Shown here: one piece after another, positions 33,839 to 44,293 of the stretch | Layout: every line of letters begins with the position of its first letter | Position numbering within the stretch: position 1 is the first letter of the stretch | Origin: Fictibacillus solisalsi | GTDB lineage: Bacteria > Bacillota > Bacilli > Bacillales > Fictibacillaceae | Assembly: GCF_900103485.1 (NCBI RefSeq) | Contig: NZ_FNHW01000001.1 | Span: 62,001-126,000, forward strand | Direction: 5' to 3' | DNA length: 64,000 nt | Notes under the pieces: model-generated | Databases searched by the model: none | What the model was told of the DNA's origin: nothing | The model's input: the letters and a program-made list of their open reading frames with translations, nothing else | Made by a program: the position numbers and the translations under genes

Positions 33839-34066
33839 GACGGGACCACCTCCGTATTGGTTTATATAAGAGTAATACCACAATTTTAGCATTTTACTCT
33901 TGTACAGGCAAAAAGAAATTTAATTGTAACAAATTATCTTTTTATGGCGAAAATTCAGTTATTATGCAACGAGCATAACGCGGGGATAAGAAGACAAAAG
34001 CGGACTAGGAATAAGTTTAAGCGGGTATGAAAAGGTAATAGTTAGAGTAGAAGGGAGTTTTGAAAA

Positions 34067-34699
34067 ATGAAAGTAGCTGTTGCAGGAGCAAACGGAACAA
34101 CCGGCAGGCTGATTCTGCAGGAATTGGCTGGCGCAGGACATGAAGCCAAGGCGATTATACGCAATAAGGAACAAGCCTCAGAACTCGAAAAGCTGGGAGC
34201 CGAAACCGTGCTGGCCGATCTGGAAGGGGGTCTTTCAGATGCGATCAGAGGGTGTGATGCCATCATTTTTGCTGCAGGCTCAGGTTCCAAAACAGGTCCG
34301 GATAAAACTGAGGCGGTTGACCGGGACGGGGCCATCAAGCTGATGGAAGAAGCAGAAAAGCAGCAGGTGAAGCGGTTTATCATGTTAAGCAGTATGGGTG
34401 CCGGAAGTCCTGAAAAAGGCCCGGAAGAACTGCAGCATTATTTGCGGATGAAGGGTGAAGCAGATGACCGGCTGGAATCCAGCAGGCTTCACTATACCAT
34501 CGTAAGGCCGGGTGCACTGACCAATGACGAAGGAACTGGAAAAATTAAAATTGGTGGGCAGCTGGGCCATGGGAGCATCCCCCGGGCAGATGTGGCGAAA
34601 GTCATGGTCCAGTCGCTGGATTTGGAGAATGCGAATCACAAGATTTTTGAAATCCTTGAAGGAGACCAGCCTGTAGCCGATGCGCTTAAATCCTTATAA
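34067..34699 (+). CDS. NAD(P)-binding SDR-type protein (YhfK/NmrA-like)
   Basis: 210 residues, a compact Rossmann fold. The dinucleotide motif GANGTTGRLI is at the N-terminus, followed by IFAAGSGSKTGPD and the strand FIMLSSMGAG. This pattern fits the YhfK-type atypical SDRs, whose substrates are unknown; the family lacks a clear YxxxK pair here (the region HYLRMKGEAD gives a Tyr and Lys five apart). Ends in a terminator. Function undetermined. Confidence 0.82.
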   Translation: MKVAVAGANGTTGRLILQELAGAGHEAKAIIRNKEQASELEKLGAETVLADLEGGLSDAIRGCDAIIFAAGSGSKTGPDKTEAVDRDGAIKLMEEAEKQQVKRFIMLSSMGAGSPEKGPEELQHYLRMKGEADDRLESSRLHYTIVRPGALTNDEGTGKIKIGGQLGHGSIPRADVAKVMVQSLDLENANHKIFEILEGDQPVADALKSL

Positions 34700-34708
34700 T
34701 AAAAACAT

Positions 34709-34743
34709 AAAAAAAGCATGCTTTGTAGCATGCTTTTTTTATT
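34709..34743 (+). terminator. Intrinsic terminator
   Basis: AAAAAAAGCATGCT and AGCATGCTTTTTTT flank a 4-nt loop; perfect stem. Confidence 0.85.
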
Positions 34744-34819
34744 TGGGACCTTCTGTACTGCATTTTGAAGGTATTTTCTGTTAGTGTAGGAAATAGGGTT
34801 ATGGAAAGGAGAATAAAAA

Positions 34820-35275
34820 ATGAACCAAGAACTTTACAGGCAATTCGAAATGACAAGAGGATTTTTTTTAAGAAGCATCAGTAAGATTTCACCAGAATTG
34901 GTTGATATTCAGCCACAGGGGTATAACAACACGATACACTGGCACATCGGACACGTGTTAACCGTTACCGAACAGTTTTTATTTGGTAAATTCTTTTCTT
35001 TGCCCGGGAAATATGTCGAATGGTTTGGCAAGGGTACACAGCCGTCTGACTGGCAAGGAGATGTTCCGTCCGTCGAGGAATTGACTCCCGAGCTTGAGAA
35101 ACAGCTTCTCCGCATTAAGGAAATTCCGGAAGAAGCCCTTGAGCAAAAGCTGGAAAAGCCGTTCCTTGGGTTGGAAACGTTCCGGGAATTGGCCGCCATG
35201 TCTCTTTTCCATGAGTCCAACCATTTGGGCCAGCTGCACTCTATGAAACTAATGCTCGAACGCACACCACACTAA
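34820..35275 (+). CDS. DinB family protein
   Basis: 151 residues, four-helix bundle of the DinB/YfiT type. Three conserved metal-binding His are apparent: one in TIHWHIGHV and two in FHESNHLGQLH. Members include thiol transferases using bacillithiol (BstA) and several uncharacterised proteins. AAAGGAG precedes ATG. Monocistronic with terminator. The reaction cannot be assigned. Confidence 0.85.
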   Translation: MNQELYRQFEMTRGFFLRSISKISPELVDIQPQGYNNTIHWHIGHVLTVTEQFLFGKFFSLPGKYVEWFGKGTQPSDWQGDVPSVEELTPELEKQLLRIKEIPEEALEQKLEKPFLGLETFRELAAMSLFHESNHLGQLHSMKLMLERTPH

Positions 35276-35280
35276 AATAG

Positions 35281-35313
35281 CCCGGAGGACATTTCAGGTT
35301 CTCCGGGTTTTTT
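35281..35313 (+). terminator. Intrinsic terminator of the DinB gene
   Basis: CCCGGAG and CTCCGGG form the stem, followed by TTTTTT. Confidence 0.82.
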
Positions 35314-35386
35314 ATGTACAGGTAAAGGGCTGAAAGTAACAGAGGTCTTATGTTTTATGTAAAGGCATTCACCACTAAACTTGAAG

Positions 35387-35527
35387 TCAGGAGTGAATGA
35401 CTGAATGTAAAAAATCGATATCATCTTTAATCTTTTCTTTTAATTGATGATCTCTGCAACGTATATATTCGCCAGTGAGTGTAGCGATTTCTTTCATAAA
35501 CAAAACAACCTCTGTATGTTTTAGCAT
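35387..35527 (-). CDS. 46-residue helical protein of unknown function
   Basis: MLKHTEVVLFMKEIATLTGE to IDFLHSVIHS. ATG 35527 is preferred over an upstream extension because GGCAGGGAGA precedes it. The sequence would form two amphipathic helices with a charged turn (RCRDHQLKEKIKDD). The size and helix-turn-helix hairpin recall Spo0E-type small proteins, but the Spo0E signature is absent. Expression is not supported by other signals. Confidence 0.4.
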   Translation of the reverse strand: MLKHTEVVLFMKEIATLTGEYIRCRDHQLKEKIKDDIDFLHSVIHS

Positions 35528-35723
35528 GCATTCTCCCTGCCTTGATTTAAAATATATAGTTCTTCTTCTCCATCCATTCCTCTTTTTTCGCCAAATTAAA
35601 CCATGTTCTGCGACGTTTTTATAATTTAAGAGAAAAAGGTGTACATCAGTCTGTGACAAAAGGCGGATTGCGTGAAAGTTGAATAGAAGCTATGATGACA
35701 TGGAAAATAAAATATATTTTCTG

Positions 35724-35815
35724 CTAGGGGAGCCCGTAGCCGGGCTGAGAGAGGGGAGCACGATCCCTTTGACCCTTTGAACCTGATCTGGGTTATACCA
35801 GCGTAGGAAAGTAGG
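35724..35815 (+). promoter_or_regulatory. TPP riboswitch (THI element) of thiC
   Basis: The conserved core is present: GGGAGCCC...GGGCTGAGAG, the CTTTGACCCTTTGAACCTGA segment and CTGGGTTATACCAGCGTAGG. Thiamine pyrophosphate binding to this leader lowers expression. A terminator hairpin follows about 50 bp downstream, and thiC is the regulated gene. Confidence 0.95.
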
Positions 35816-35863
35816 AGTCGAAGTTAACGGTATGTTTGTTTGCATGTTTCTTTGTCTATCCTG

Positions 35864-35899
35864 TCGGGTTCTATTGATTAGAACCCGGCTTTTTTATTT
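35864..35899 (+). terminator. Riboswitch expression-platform terminator
   Basis: CGGGTTCTA pairs with TAGAACCCG across 5 bases, followed by GCTTTTTTATTTT. It lies between the TPP aptamer and thiC, so control is by transcription termination. Confidence 0.85.
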
Positions 35900-35932
35900 T
35901 ACCGTTACTTCGCTATTCCCCGTTGCGTGTAG

Positions 35933-37893
<1,961 letters not shown>

Positions 37894-37997
37894 ACTTGCT
37901 GGTGGATGCATATTTCTGGAAAAGGACACTAAACTAGATATAGTGTGTTTATACGTGACACCAGACCAAGAATGCAGGTGAAAACGGAGGAATCGGT

Positions 37998-38375
37998 ATG
38001 AACAATTGGCTGCAGCAAGCTATAAGCTGGACAGAACAAAGACTGGGACAAGCTTCCGAGGGATTCAGGGAAATTTTCAACAAGGTGAAGCAGGAATCCT
38101 CAATGAGTGTGAATGACTTGGCTACATTTATCATGCTCCATCCGGAAACCGTAAAAAAACGGCAGGAATTACTAGGGCTTACCTTTGCCACCTATACTTT
38201 AAAAATGGGAGAGACAGATTTGATTTTGGAAGCAAAGGAGAATTCCTTGCCAAAAGTACTTGAATGCCTGGTGGTCAACAGGAATAAAGTCATTTCCCAT
38301 TATCGTTCCTATGACAAAAAGAATAAGACAATAATGGCCGTACCGGATGACATTAAAAACTATAATAGTCATTAA
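37998..38375 (+). CDS. Protein of unknown function
   Basis: 125 residues, starting MNNWLQQAISWTEQRLGQ after CGGAGGAATCGG. The first half is helical (with FREIFNKVKQES), the second looks beta-rich (LGLTFATYTLKMGETDLILE). No signal peptide or recognised motif. The stop codon overlaps the first unit of the hairpin repeat array, which ends in a terminator. Confidence 0.6.
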   Translation: MNNWLQQAISWTEQRLGQASEGFREIFNKVKQESSMSVNDLATFIMLHPETVKKRQELLGLTFATYTLKMGETDLILEAKENSLPKVLECLVVNRNKVISHYRSYDKKNKTIMAVPDDIKNYNSH

Positions 38376-38588
38376 GGCGGTTCTCAGGCAGTAAGCACCT
38401 CCTGAAGAGAACCGCCAAGGCGGTTCTCAGGCAGTGAGCACCTTCTGAAGAGAACCGCCAAGGCGGTTCTCAGGCAGTGAGCACCTTCTGAAGAGAACCG
38501 CCAAGGAGGTTCTCAGGCAGTGAGCACCTTCTGAAGAGAACCGCCAAGGAGGTTTGCAGACTGAGAGTCCCTCTTAAAAAGAACCGCC
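38374..38588. repeat. Five tandem 43-bp units carrying terminator-like hairpins
   Basis: Units start at 38374, 38417, 38460, 38503 and 38546. Each reads AAGGCGGTTCTC, a 20-bp middle, then GAGAACCGCC. Units 2 and 3 are identical; unit 1 differs at two bases in the middle, unit 4 has GGAGG for GGCGG, and unit 5 is strongly diverged. GAGAACCGCC of one unit and GGCGGTTCTC of the next form a 10-bp hairpin across the AA joint; a stem within each unit is also possible. The last arm (GAACCGCCAATGCGGTTC) is the final terminator. There are no unique spacers. Confidence 0.9.
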
Positions 38589-38607
38589 AATGCGGTTCTT
38601 TTTTTAT
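38576..38607 (+). terminator. Terminator ending the hairpin array
   Basis: AAAAAGAACCGC and GCGGTTCTTTTTTT form a strong stem with CAAT loop; T-run follows. Confidence 0.88.
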
Positions 38608-38896
38608 TAAGATTTTTTAGAATATTTAAAAAGTACTTGTAAGAAAAGAGGAATCATATTAAGATTATGTCGAAACGTTTCAATTTTTACCCTCCTATTT
38701 TTATTCATCAAGAAGAGTAATTACCTCAATAATGTAAGCGGTCTTACCTGTTGCTAATTGACCATTTTTGCGTACACCTTGATGGACACTGCAGTAAAAC
38801 GCAGAATGTAGTTCTTGCGGATCTGGAAATCCAGCGAAACAAAGATCATTGTAAAAAAAAGAAATGACAGCATTGCTGCAATAAGGAGGGATCGAT
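38608..38896 (+). other. Intergenic region with a cre-like site and a GAAACGTTTC palindrome
   Basis: Contains GAAACGTTTC (38672-38681), a LacI/CcpA-type half-symmetric core, and TGTAAGCGGTCTTA (38733-38746), which fits the CcpA cre consensus at 13 of 14 positions and also contains the arms GTAAG/CTTAC. No clear ORF or RNA gene. A carbohydrate-related gene follows. Confidence 0.55.
38733..38746 (+). promoter_or_regulatory. Candidate cre (CcpA) site
   Basis: TGTAAGCGGTCTTA matches TGWAANCGNTNWCA except for one base near the 3' end. It lies about 150 bp before the TIM-barrel isomerase gene, suggesting carbon catabolite control. Confidence 0.5.
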
Positions 38897-39685
38897 ATGC
38901 AAAGAAAAGCCTTACAGCTTTATACGATTAAAGAACTGTGTGAGAAGGACTTTATCGGAACGCTGAAAAATGTGGCACAGTGGGGATATGAAGGTGCCCA
39001 GTTTGCCGGATTTTATGATACACCAGCCCGGCAGTTGAAAAACACGCTGTCTGAACTGGGATTGAAGCCTGCAGGCAGTCATACGGGTCTGGACCAGCTA
39101 AAAGAAGATGCCCTTAAGCGGCAAATCGAATACAGCCATGAAATTGGGAATGAACTTATCATTCTGGCTTATTTGACGGAAGAGAACAGACGGAACCTGA
39201 ATGATTATAAACGGGTAGCCGATACTTTGAACAAAGCTGGCGACCTTTTGAAATCAGAGGGGCTGAAACTCGGATACCACAATCATGATTTTGAGTTTAA
39301 AAAGCAGGAAGCGCTTACCGGTTATGAGATTCTCTTGTCGGAGACCGATCCGTCACTTTTGTCTTTTGAACTGGATGTGTATTGGGCAGCCTATAAAGGT
39401 TATGACGTTGTTCAGTTTATGGAAACACTTCGTGACCGTCTCATCACCCTCCATGTGAAAGACATGGCAGTAAAGGGAACAGAGCGCAAAAGCACGATTT
39501 TGGGTACAGGTGAACTTGATCTTGCGTCAATTGTATCAAAAGGCAAAGAGATGGATGTTTCCTGGTTCGTCGTCGAGCAGGAGGACTTTGAAACCGATCT
39601 GGAGACGGCTGTCCGGGAAAATGTTAAAGTTCTTCAAGACCTTTTAAATAAGAAAACTGATAAAACGGGGATTTCAGGAGAATAA
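38897..39685 (+). CDS. Sugar phosphate isomerase/epimerase-type TIM barrel protein
   Basis: 262 residues, AP endonuclease 2/xylose isomerase-like TIM barrel. Typical metal-ligand segments: KLGYHNHDFEF, LSFELDVYWAAYKG, LITLHVKDM and WFVVEQED. AAGGAGGG precedes ATG. Relatives include inosose dehydratase and 3-keto-sugar-acting enzymes; the exact sugar is unknown. A cre-like site upstream and a glucanase gene convergent downstream suggest carbohydrate catabolism. Confidence 0.85.
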   Translation: MQRKALQLYTIKELCEKDFIGTLKNVAQWGYEGAQFAGFYDTPARQLKNTLSELGLKPAGSHTGLDQLKEDALKRQIEYSHEIGNELIILAYLTEENRRNLNDYKRVADTLNKAGDLLKSEGLKLGYHNHDFEFKKQEALTGYEILLSETDPSLLSFELDVYWAAYKGYDVVQFMETLRDRLITLHVKDMAVKGTERKSTILGTGELDLASIVSKGKEMDVSWFVVEQEDFETDLETAVRENVKVLQDLLNKKTDKTGISGE

Positions 39686-39686
39686 G

Positions 39687-39722
39687 AAAATGCCTGCCAG
39701 GCAAAGCTGGCAGGCATTTTCT
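39687..39722. terminator. Bidirectional terminator
   Basis: AAAATGCCTGCCAG and CTGGCAGGCATTTT form a perfect 14-bp stem between convergent genes. Confidence 0.88.
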
Positions 39723-40950
39723 ATAGAGGTTTCTCGGTGAAACCGGTCAGTTCCAGTCCTTTTTTGGCAAATTTGTTTTTCATGAACCATTTCCAGACCA
39801 GCCCGGTACGGTGGTTTTCAATCATGAGCAGTGAAATGCCCTTATCAATCCCGATGACATCGCGGCCATACCAGGGAGGAGAAACATCCAGATTGTAGGC
39901 ATCCCTGAATCCGTATTCTCCCCAAAGCTCAGGAACATGAGTATAATAATGCTGCATCGCATCCAGGCTTTCTTTTGGTGTAAAAGGAATGGAACCGATG
40001 GCGCCTGCCGGAGGAACGGTTCCATCAGAATGATGCTGATCGTTGGCTCCTGACCGCCCGGAAGGGGGTGCTCCGTAATCTCCTCTGTAGCCGTAAGGCC
40101 CATCGCAGGCCGTAAGCCCCCATGAGTTGGAACCAAGCGTCTTGAAGGCTTCCGATTCATCCATGCTATATTGACGGTGGGCACGCGTGGCTTTAACCGA
40201 GTTCTCCCACCAGTCAAGGCCGTCCCGGTCCGTCTTGTTCTGTAAATCAAACCAGGCATGGGAAAATTGATAAGTGAACAGAGAGCCAGTCCAGGTATAA
40301 ATGAACAGAGGAACATCACCATATGTACTGACCTGCCGGTGGAAATCGTAAAACATCTCAGGATCCACCGGATGTGTAGGAGAAGCTGCCGCGAGAAAAT
40401 ACATCATGAATTGCTCGGCATACATGTCCCAGGCGCCCCAATGGCCTCGCTCAGGTGTATATCCTTTGTAAAACTGGTTGGTCTCCGGATTTCTATACCA
40501 CTCCCAATCCACGCGTTCAAAAAGCTGTTGTGCTTTTTCCTTCAACTTTCCGCCAAAATATTCACCAGCCGTAATGGCCCCGCACACGGCAATGGCTGTA
40601 TCAATGATGGAAATCTCGGAATTATCATACCGTTTGCCCGTTTCCATCGAAAGAAAGTGATAGAAAAATCCGTTCAATTCTTCTGCGTGCTGCAATAGTG
40701 TATCAAGTGTCCCCTCGGCGCGCTGCCGAGCTTCATCCGTGGTTATCCACCATCGTTCTGCACCGATGACAAGCGCAGTTAATCCGAATCCGACCGAAGC
40801 GACAGAGCACTTCTCGGGATCACCCGGAGAACGGTCTCGAAGTAATCCGAAGCCCGGGCTGCCAGGAGTGCTATTGGCCTCCCGCCAGAAAAACAGGAAG
40901 GAATGTTTGCTTTCAAGTTCCATTAATTCTTCATTGGAAAGTGGTGTCAT
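39721..40950 (-). CDS. Glycoamylase-domain protein (GH144-type beta-1,2-glucanase-like)
   Basis: 409 residues, (alpha/alpha)6-barrel glycoamylase-like domain. Landmarks are HSFLFFWREANSTPGSPGFG near the start, DNSEISIIDTAI, FQFSHAWFDLQ-type motif (YQFSHAWFDLQ) and SWGLTACDGPYGY. The GH144 family hydrolyses beta-1,2-glucans. No signal peptide, so it acts in the cytosol, perhaps on imported oligosaccharides. GAGGAGG precedes ATG. Activity on beta-1,2-glucan is a family inference. Confidence 0.8.
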   Translation of the reverse strand: MTPLSNEELMELESKHSFLFFWREANSTPGSPGFGLLRDRSPGDPEKCSVASVGFGLTALVIGAERWWITTDEARQRAEGTLDTLLQHAEELNGFFYHFLSMETGKRYDNSEISIIDTAIAVCGAITAGEYFGGKLKEKAQQLFERVDWEWYRNPETNQFYKGYTPERGHWGAWDMYAEQFMMYFLAAASPTHPVDPEMFYDFHRQVSTYGDVPLFIYTWTGSLFTYQFSHAWFDLQNKTDRDGLDWWENSVKATRAHRQYSMDESEAFKTLGSNSWGLTACDGPYGYRGDYGAPPSGRSGANDQHHSDGTVPPAGAIGSIPFTPKESLDAMQHYYTHVPELWGEYGFRDAYNLDVSPPWYGRDVIGIDKGISLLMIENHRTGLVWKWFMKNKFAKKGLELTGFTEKPL

Positions 40951-41089
40951 TATTCAACCTCCTCAACAGTTGATACGTTTTTAGCTATGCAATCCTCAAA
41001 CCCAGTGTAACATAAGAAAATTTCTGAATTTTATAAAAAGTAAAGAATAAGTGGGTATATAAGTAATAAATCCAAAGGAGGAGATACAT

Positions 41090-41881
41090 ATGGGAACCGT
41101 TTATAGTCAGGAAGAAGGCAAAGTGGCCGTTGTCACAGGTGGAGGATCGGGAATCGGAAAGGCCTCCTGCATTGCGTTTGCGAAAGAGGGAATGAAGGTC
41201 TGCGTCCTGGACGTCAAGGAAGAGCGTGCGGAAGAAACCGCAAAGGAAATCAGGGAGGCCGGAGGGGAGGCCATTGCTGCCGAAGTGGATGTCACAAAGG
41301 AGGACCAGGTCAAAGCAGGTATTGAAAAAGCGGTAAAGGAATGGGCCAGGCTGGATGTTCTGTATGCCAATGCCGGAATAAATGGAACTCTCTCTTCCAT
41401 TGAGAAATTTAAGCTGGAAGACTGGAACACGACCATTTCCACCAACTTAACCGGTACCTTTTTAACGGTTAAGCATGCGGTGCCTCATTTAAAAAAGGGG
41501 GGTGGAAGCATTGTCATTACCGCTTCCATTAATGGAAACCGAAGTTTTTCAGGATTTGGGATGTCGGCATACAGCTCTACCAAGGCAGCACAGGTGGCCT
41601 TTATGAAAATGGCGGCACTGGAACTTGCCCGATATAAAATACGGGTCAACGCCATCTGTCCGGGAGCCATCTCCACGAACATTGGGCAAAATACCCATCC
41701 AACGGATGACGTAAAAGAAATCAGCATTCCTGTCGAATACCCGGAGGGAAATCAACCACTTGAACATAAGGCTGGTGAGCCCGAACAAGTAGCGGACCTT
41801 GCCCTGTTTCTCGCGTCCGAACGGTCGAGCCATATATCGGGCACGGAAGTCTATATTGACGGGGCAGAAACACTGCTGTAG
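41090..41881 (+). CDS. Short-chain dehydrogenase/reductase
   Basis: 263 residues, classical SDR. Cofactor motif VVTGGGSGIGKA, structural NAGIN, catalytic Ser in SIVITAS and Tyr/Lys in MSAYSSTKAAQ. The C-terminus (SERSSHISGTEVYIDGAETLL) fits the family. AAAGGAGGAG precedes ATG. The upstream GGGTAT at 41052 is suggestive of a sigma-B -10 element but no -35 is seen. Substrate unknown. Confidence 0.9.
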   Translation: MGTVYSQEEGKVAVVTGGGSGIGKASCIAFAKEGMKVCVLDVKEERAEETAKEIREAGGEAIAAEVDVTKEDQVKAGIEKAVKEWARLDVLYANAGINGTLSSIEKFKLEDWNTTISTNLTGTFLTVKHAVPHLKKGGGSIVITASINGNRSFSGFGMSAYSSTKAAQVAFMKMAALELARYKIRVNAICPGAISTNIGQNTHPTDDVKEISIPVEYPEGNQPLEHKAGEPEQVADLALFLASERSSHISGTEVYIDGAETLL

Positions 41882-41898
41882 TAAAGAATTATTATATG

Positions 41899-41930
41899 GA
41901 AGAAAGAGCCCTTGAGGCTCTTTCTTTTTT
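41899..41930 (+). terminator. Intrinsic terminator of the SDR gene
   Basis: GAAAGAGCC and GGCTCTTTC form the stem, followed by TTTTTT. Confidence 0.85.
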
Positions 41931-42016
41931 GCTGAATGGTGTGGAAAAAAGAGGAATTAAAGGTGATTTTGAAGAAGTAGATAGAGTAAAAAAATTTATA
42001 ATCGGGAGACGATCAA

Positions 42017-42721
42017 GTGAGCGAAGACATTCTGAATAAAGAGGACCTTTTCAAGATGCTGGATTCTTTATTGAGAGAGCCGGCGTCTTTTTGGGATGGA
42101 TTCTATAAAGACCGTACAAAAGACATTCCTTTCTTTCATAACGTTCCGGACGAAAACCTGGTCAGTTATTTTGAAAAGGGTTTGCTGACTCCGGGAAAGG
42201 TTTTGGAATTGGGCTGTGGACCCGGGAGAAACGCCCTATACTTAGCTGACAAAGGGTGTAATGTGGAGGCAGCAGATGTATCGGAGGAAGCGTTGGAATG
42301 GGCAAAGGAACGGGCTCGGAAGGAACAAAAGAATATTCATTTTATTCACAAAAACATTTTTGAACTGGACCTGATATACGAATCGTATGACCTCATTTAT
42401 GATTCGGGCTGTTTTCACCATTTAGCCCCACATCGAAGACTTACCTATGTTGATCTGCTGAACAAATGGCTAAAGCCTGGCGGCCATTTTGGCCTGGTTT
42501 GTTTTTCACCCGGGGGCGATTTTGGAGGTTCTGAATTGTCCGATTGGGAAGTGTACCGCTCACGTTCTTTAATGGGCGGCATGGGATATACAGAAGAGAA
42601 ACTTATGAAAATATTTAATGGCTTTACGCTAGTGGAAATCAGAAAAATGAAGGTCATGGAAGAAAATGAGAGATGTTTTGGTCTCCCAGGTTTCCAGACA
42701 ACTTTGTTCAGAAAAGCATAA
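42017..42721 (+). CDS. Class I SAM-dependent methyltransferase
   Basis: 234 residues, GTG start after CGGGAGA. The SAM-binding motif VLELGCGPGRNALYLA is clear; YDLIYDSGCFHHLAPHRR is the motif IV/post-loop region. The size and pattern resemble TPMT/TehB-like small-molecule methyltransferases. The next gene begins 43 bp downstream, so the two may be cotranscribed. Acceptor unknown. Confidence 0.85.
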   Translation: MSEDILNKEDLFKMLDSLLREPASFWDGFYKDRTKDIPFFHNVPDENLVSYFEKGLLTPGKVLELGCGPGRNALYLADKGCNVEAADVSEEALEWAKERARKEQKNIHFIHKNIFELDLIYESYDLIYDSGCFHHLAPHRRLTYVDLLNKWLKPGGHFGLVCFSPGGDFGGSELSDWEVYRSRSLMGGMGYTEEKLMKIFNGFTLVEIRKMKVMEENERCFGLPGFQTTLFRKA

Positions 42722-42764
42722 CATTCAGGATTCTTACATATTAAAAGACAGGAGAGATTTTGTC

Positions 42765-43622
42765 ATGACATATTCAATTGTGGGCTTTGACCCTATTGAA
42801 AAAGAATGGGGGATTGCGGTCCAGTCCAAATTTTTGGGAGTGGGTGCGGTCGTTCCCTGGGCAAAGGCAGGCGTTGGTGCTGTTGCCACACAGTCCTATG
42901 CGAATACCTCATACGGGCCGCAGGCACTTGATGCCATGGAGCAAGGAGAATCAGCGGAGGAAACGCTGAAGATGTTAATCGAAAAGGATGAACAACGTGA
43001 AATGCGCCAGATCGGCCTGATTGATGGAAACGGAAATGCCGCTACCTTTACCGGAAAAGAATGCTACGACTGGGCGGGAGGAAGAACGGGTGCCCATTTT
43101 GCTGCCCAGGGCAATATCCTGGTCAGTTCAGCAACTGTGGAAGCGATGGGGAAGACCTTTTCTGAAACGGGGGGATCACTCGCCGAACGTTTGCTTGCCG
43201 CCTTGCAGGCAGGACAAGCAGCTGGCGGGGACAGCAGAGGCCAGCAGTCCGCCTCTTTGCTGGTTGTGAAAGACCAGGGAGGGTATGGCGGATACAATGA
43301 CCGGTATATTGATTTAAGAGTGGACGATCATCAAGAACCCATTAATGAACTGAGACGAATCTATAAGCTGCACCAATTATACTTTGCGCCTTCCAAACCG
43401 GAAAATATTATAGAGATTAATGAAGAAGTTAAGCAGGAAATCAGCAGGGAGCTGCTCAGGTTAAACTATCTGAAAGGAGCATCGGCTGACGACAGCAAGT
43501 TGTATAAAGCACTAACCGCCTATATCCACACTGAAAACTTTGAAGTCAGGGAACAGGAGAAAGGAAGGGTTGATACGGAAGTTTTGGCATATATGAAACA
43601 GGACAAAATGATCAAAAAGTAG
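42765..43622 (+). CDS. DUF1028 family protein (Ntn-hydrolase-like)
   Basis: 285 residues starting MTYSIVGFDPIEKEWGIAVQ, which is the DUF1028 opening; the Thr/Ser near the start resembles an autoprocessing Ntn-hydrolase fold. QIGLIDGNGNAATFTGKEC and AAQGNILVS also fit. GACAGGAGAGA precedes ATG 42765; the upstream frame extension lacks a ribosome site. The C-terminal 80 residues form an extra helical part. The substrate is not known for this family. Confidence 0.85.
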   Translation: MTYSIVGFDPIEKEWGIAVQSKFLGVGAVVPWAKAGVGAVATQSYANTSYGPQALDAMEQGESAEETLKMLIEKDEQREMRQIGLIDGNGNAATFTGKECYDWAGGRTGAHFAAQGNILVSSATVEAMGKTFSETGGSLAERLLAALQAGQAAGGDSRGQQSASLLVVKDQGGYGGYNDRYIDLRVDDHQEPINELRRIYKLHQLYFAPSKPENIIEINEEVKQEISRELLRLNYLKGASADDSKLYKALTAYIHTENFEVREQEKGRVDTEVLAYMKQDKMIKK

Positions 43623-43737
43623 TACAATCTTACCAATTAACGTTATTTTGCAAAAATTTTTAAAAAACAGGTTTAAAATTCAGATTGTTTTTTGTATGAT
43701 AAGACGATAAACATATAAGTCATTTTTTGGGGGAAAG

Positions 43738-44184
43738 ATGATGCATTCATGGAAACGGAGATTACAGAACCATAGAGGCATGGAGTTTGCTTTGTTTTAT
43801 CTTGTACTGCTGTTTGGGGTAGGAGCGTATCAAACCATTAAAGTATTTATGAATATCGATTTGTATTCCGAGCAAGTGCTTTTTGGTTTATCGTCCCATT
43901 CCTTTATTGCAGCTCTTCTTTTTTTCTGGGCGGTTGTCAGCATTTTTTGGATCACGGCTTTGCGTGTTCTCGACTGGGCACACCGCACTTCACTGACAAC
44001 AACTAAAAACGCGATATTCGGATCGGCTGTTCTATTTTTCGGTGTTCCGATTGGCATTTCCATTCAAATCTACAATGCAATGGCCTTTAATTCGCTTCTA
44101 AGCTCGATTACTGAGGCGTTGCTCATTACGACAATCATTTCATTTGCAATTGGTATTTCAGGAAAATACAGAAAAACGGCATAA
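43738..44184 (+). CDS. Four-span membrane protein of unknown function
   Basis: 148 residues with four hydrophobic segments (about 18-37, 50-72, 85-106 and 119-141), basic ends and no recognised motif. GGGGGAAAG precedes ATG; a second ATG follows at once. Monocistronic: a TATGATAAG -10-like element lies upstream and a terminator follows. No function suggested. Confidence 0.65.
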   Translation: MMHSWKRRLQNHRGMEFALFYLVLLFGVGAYQTIKVFMNIDLYSEQVLFGLSSHSFIAALLFFWAVVSIFWITALRVLDWAHRTSLTTTKNAIFGSAVLFFGVPIGISIQIYNAMAFNSLLSSITEALLITTIISFAIGISGKYRKTA

Positions 44185-44189
44185 TCCCA

Positions 44190-44218
44190 AAAACCGGCAA
44201 ACGCCGGTTTTTTTATTT
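44190..44218 (+). terminator. Intrinsic terminator
   Basis: AAACCGGC and GCCGGTTT with a 4-base loop, followed by TTTTATTTTT. Confidence 0.85.
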
Positions 44219-44293
44219 TTATGGAGGAAAATGCAAACCTGGTGAGGAAAAAGAGAGTACAAACGGTTTGGCTTGGCAGGAGGAGACGGCATA

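Noticed and set aside
34023-34029. GGGTAT as a sigma-B -10 element (also at 41052)
   Set aside because: No GTTTAA-like -35 at 12-15 bp upstream in either place.
38374-38588. CRISPR array
   Set aside because: The 43-bp units are directly tandem without unique spacers, and the arms form terminator hairpins; no cas genes are near.
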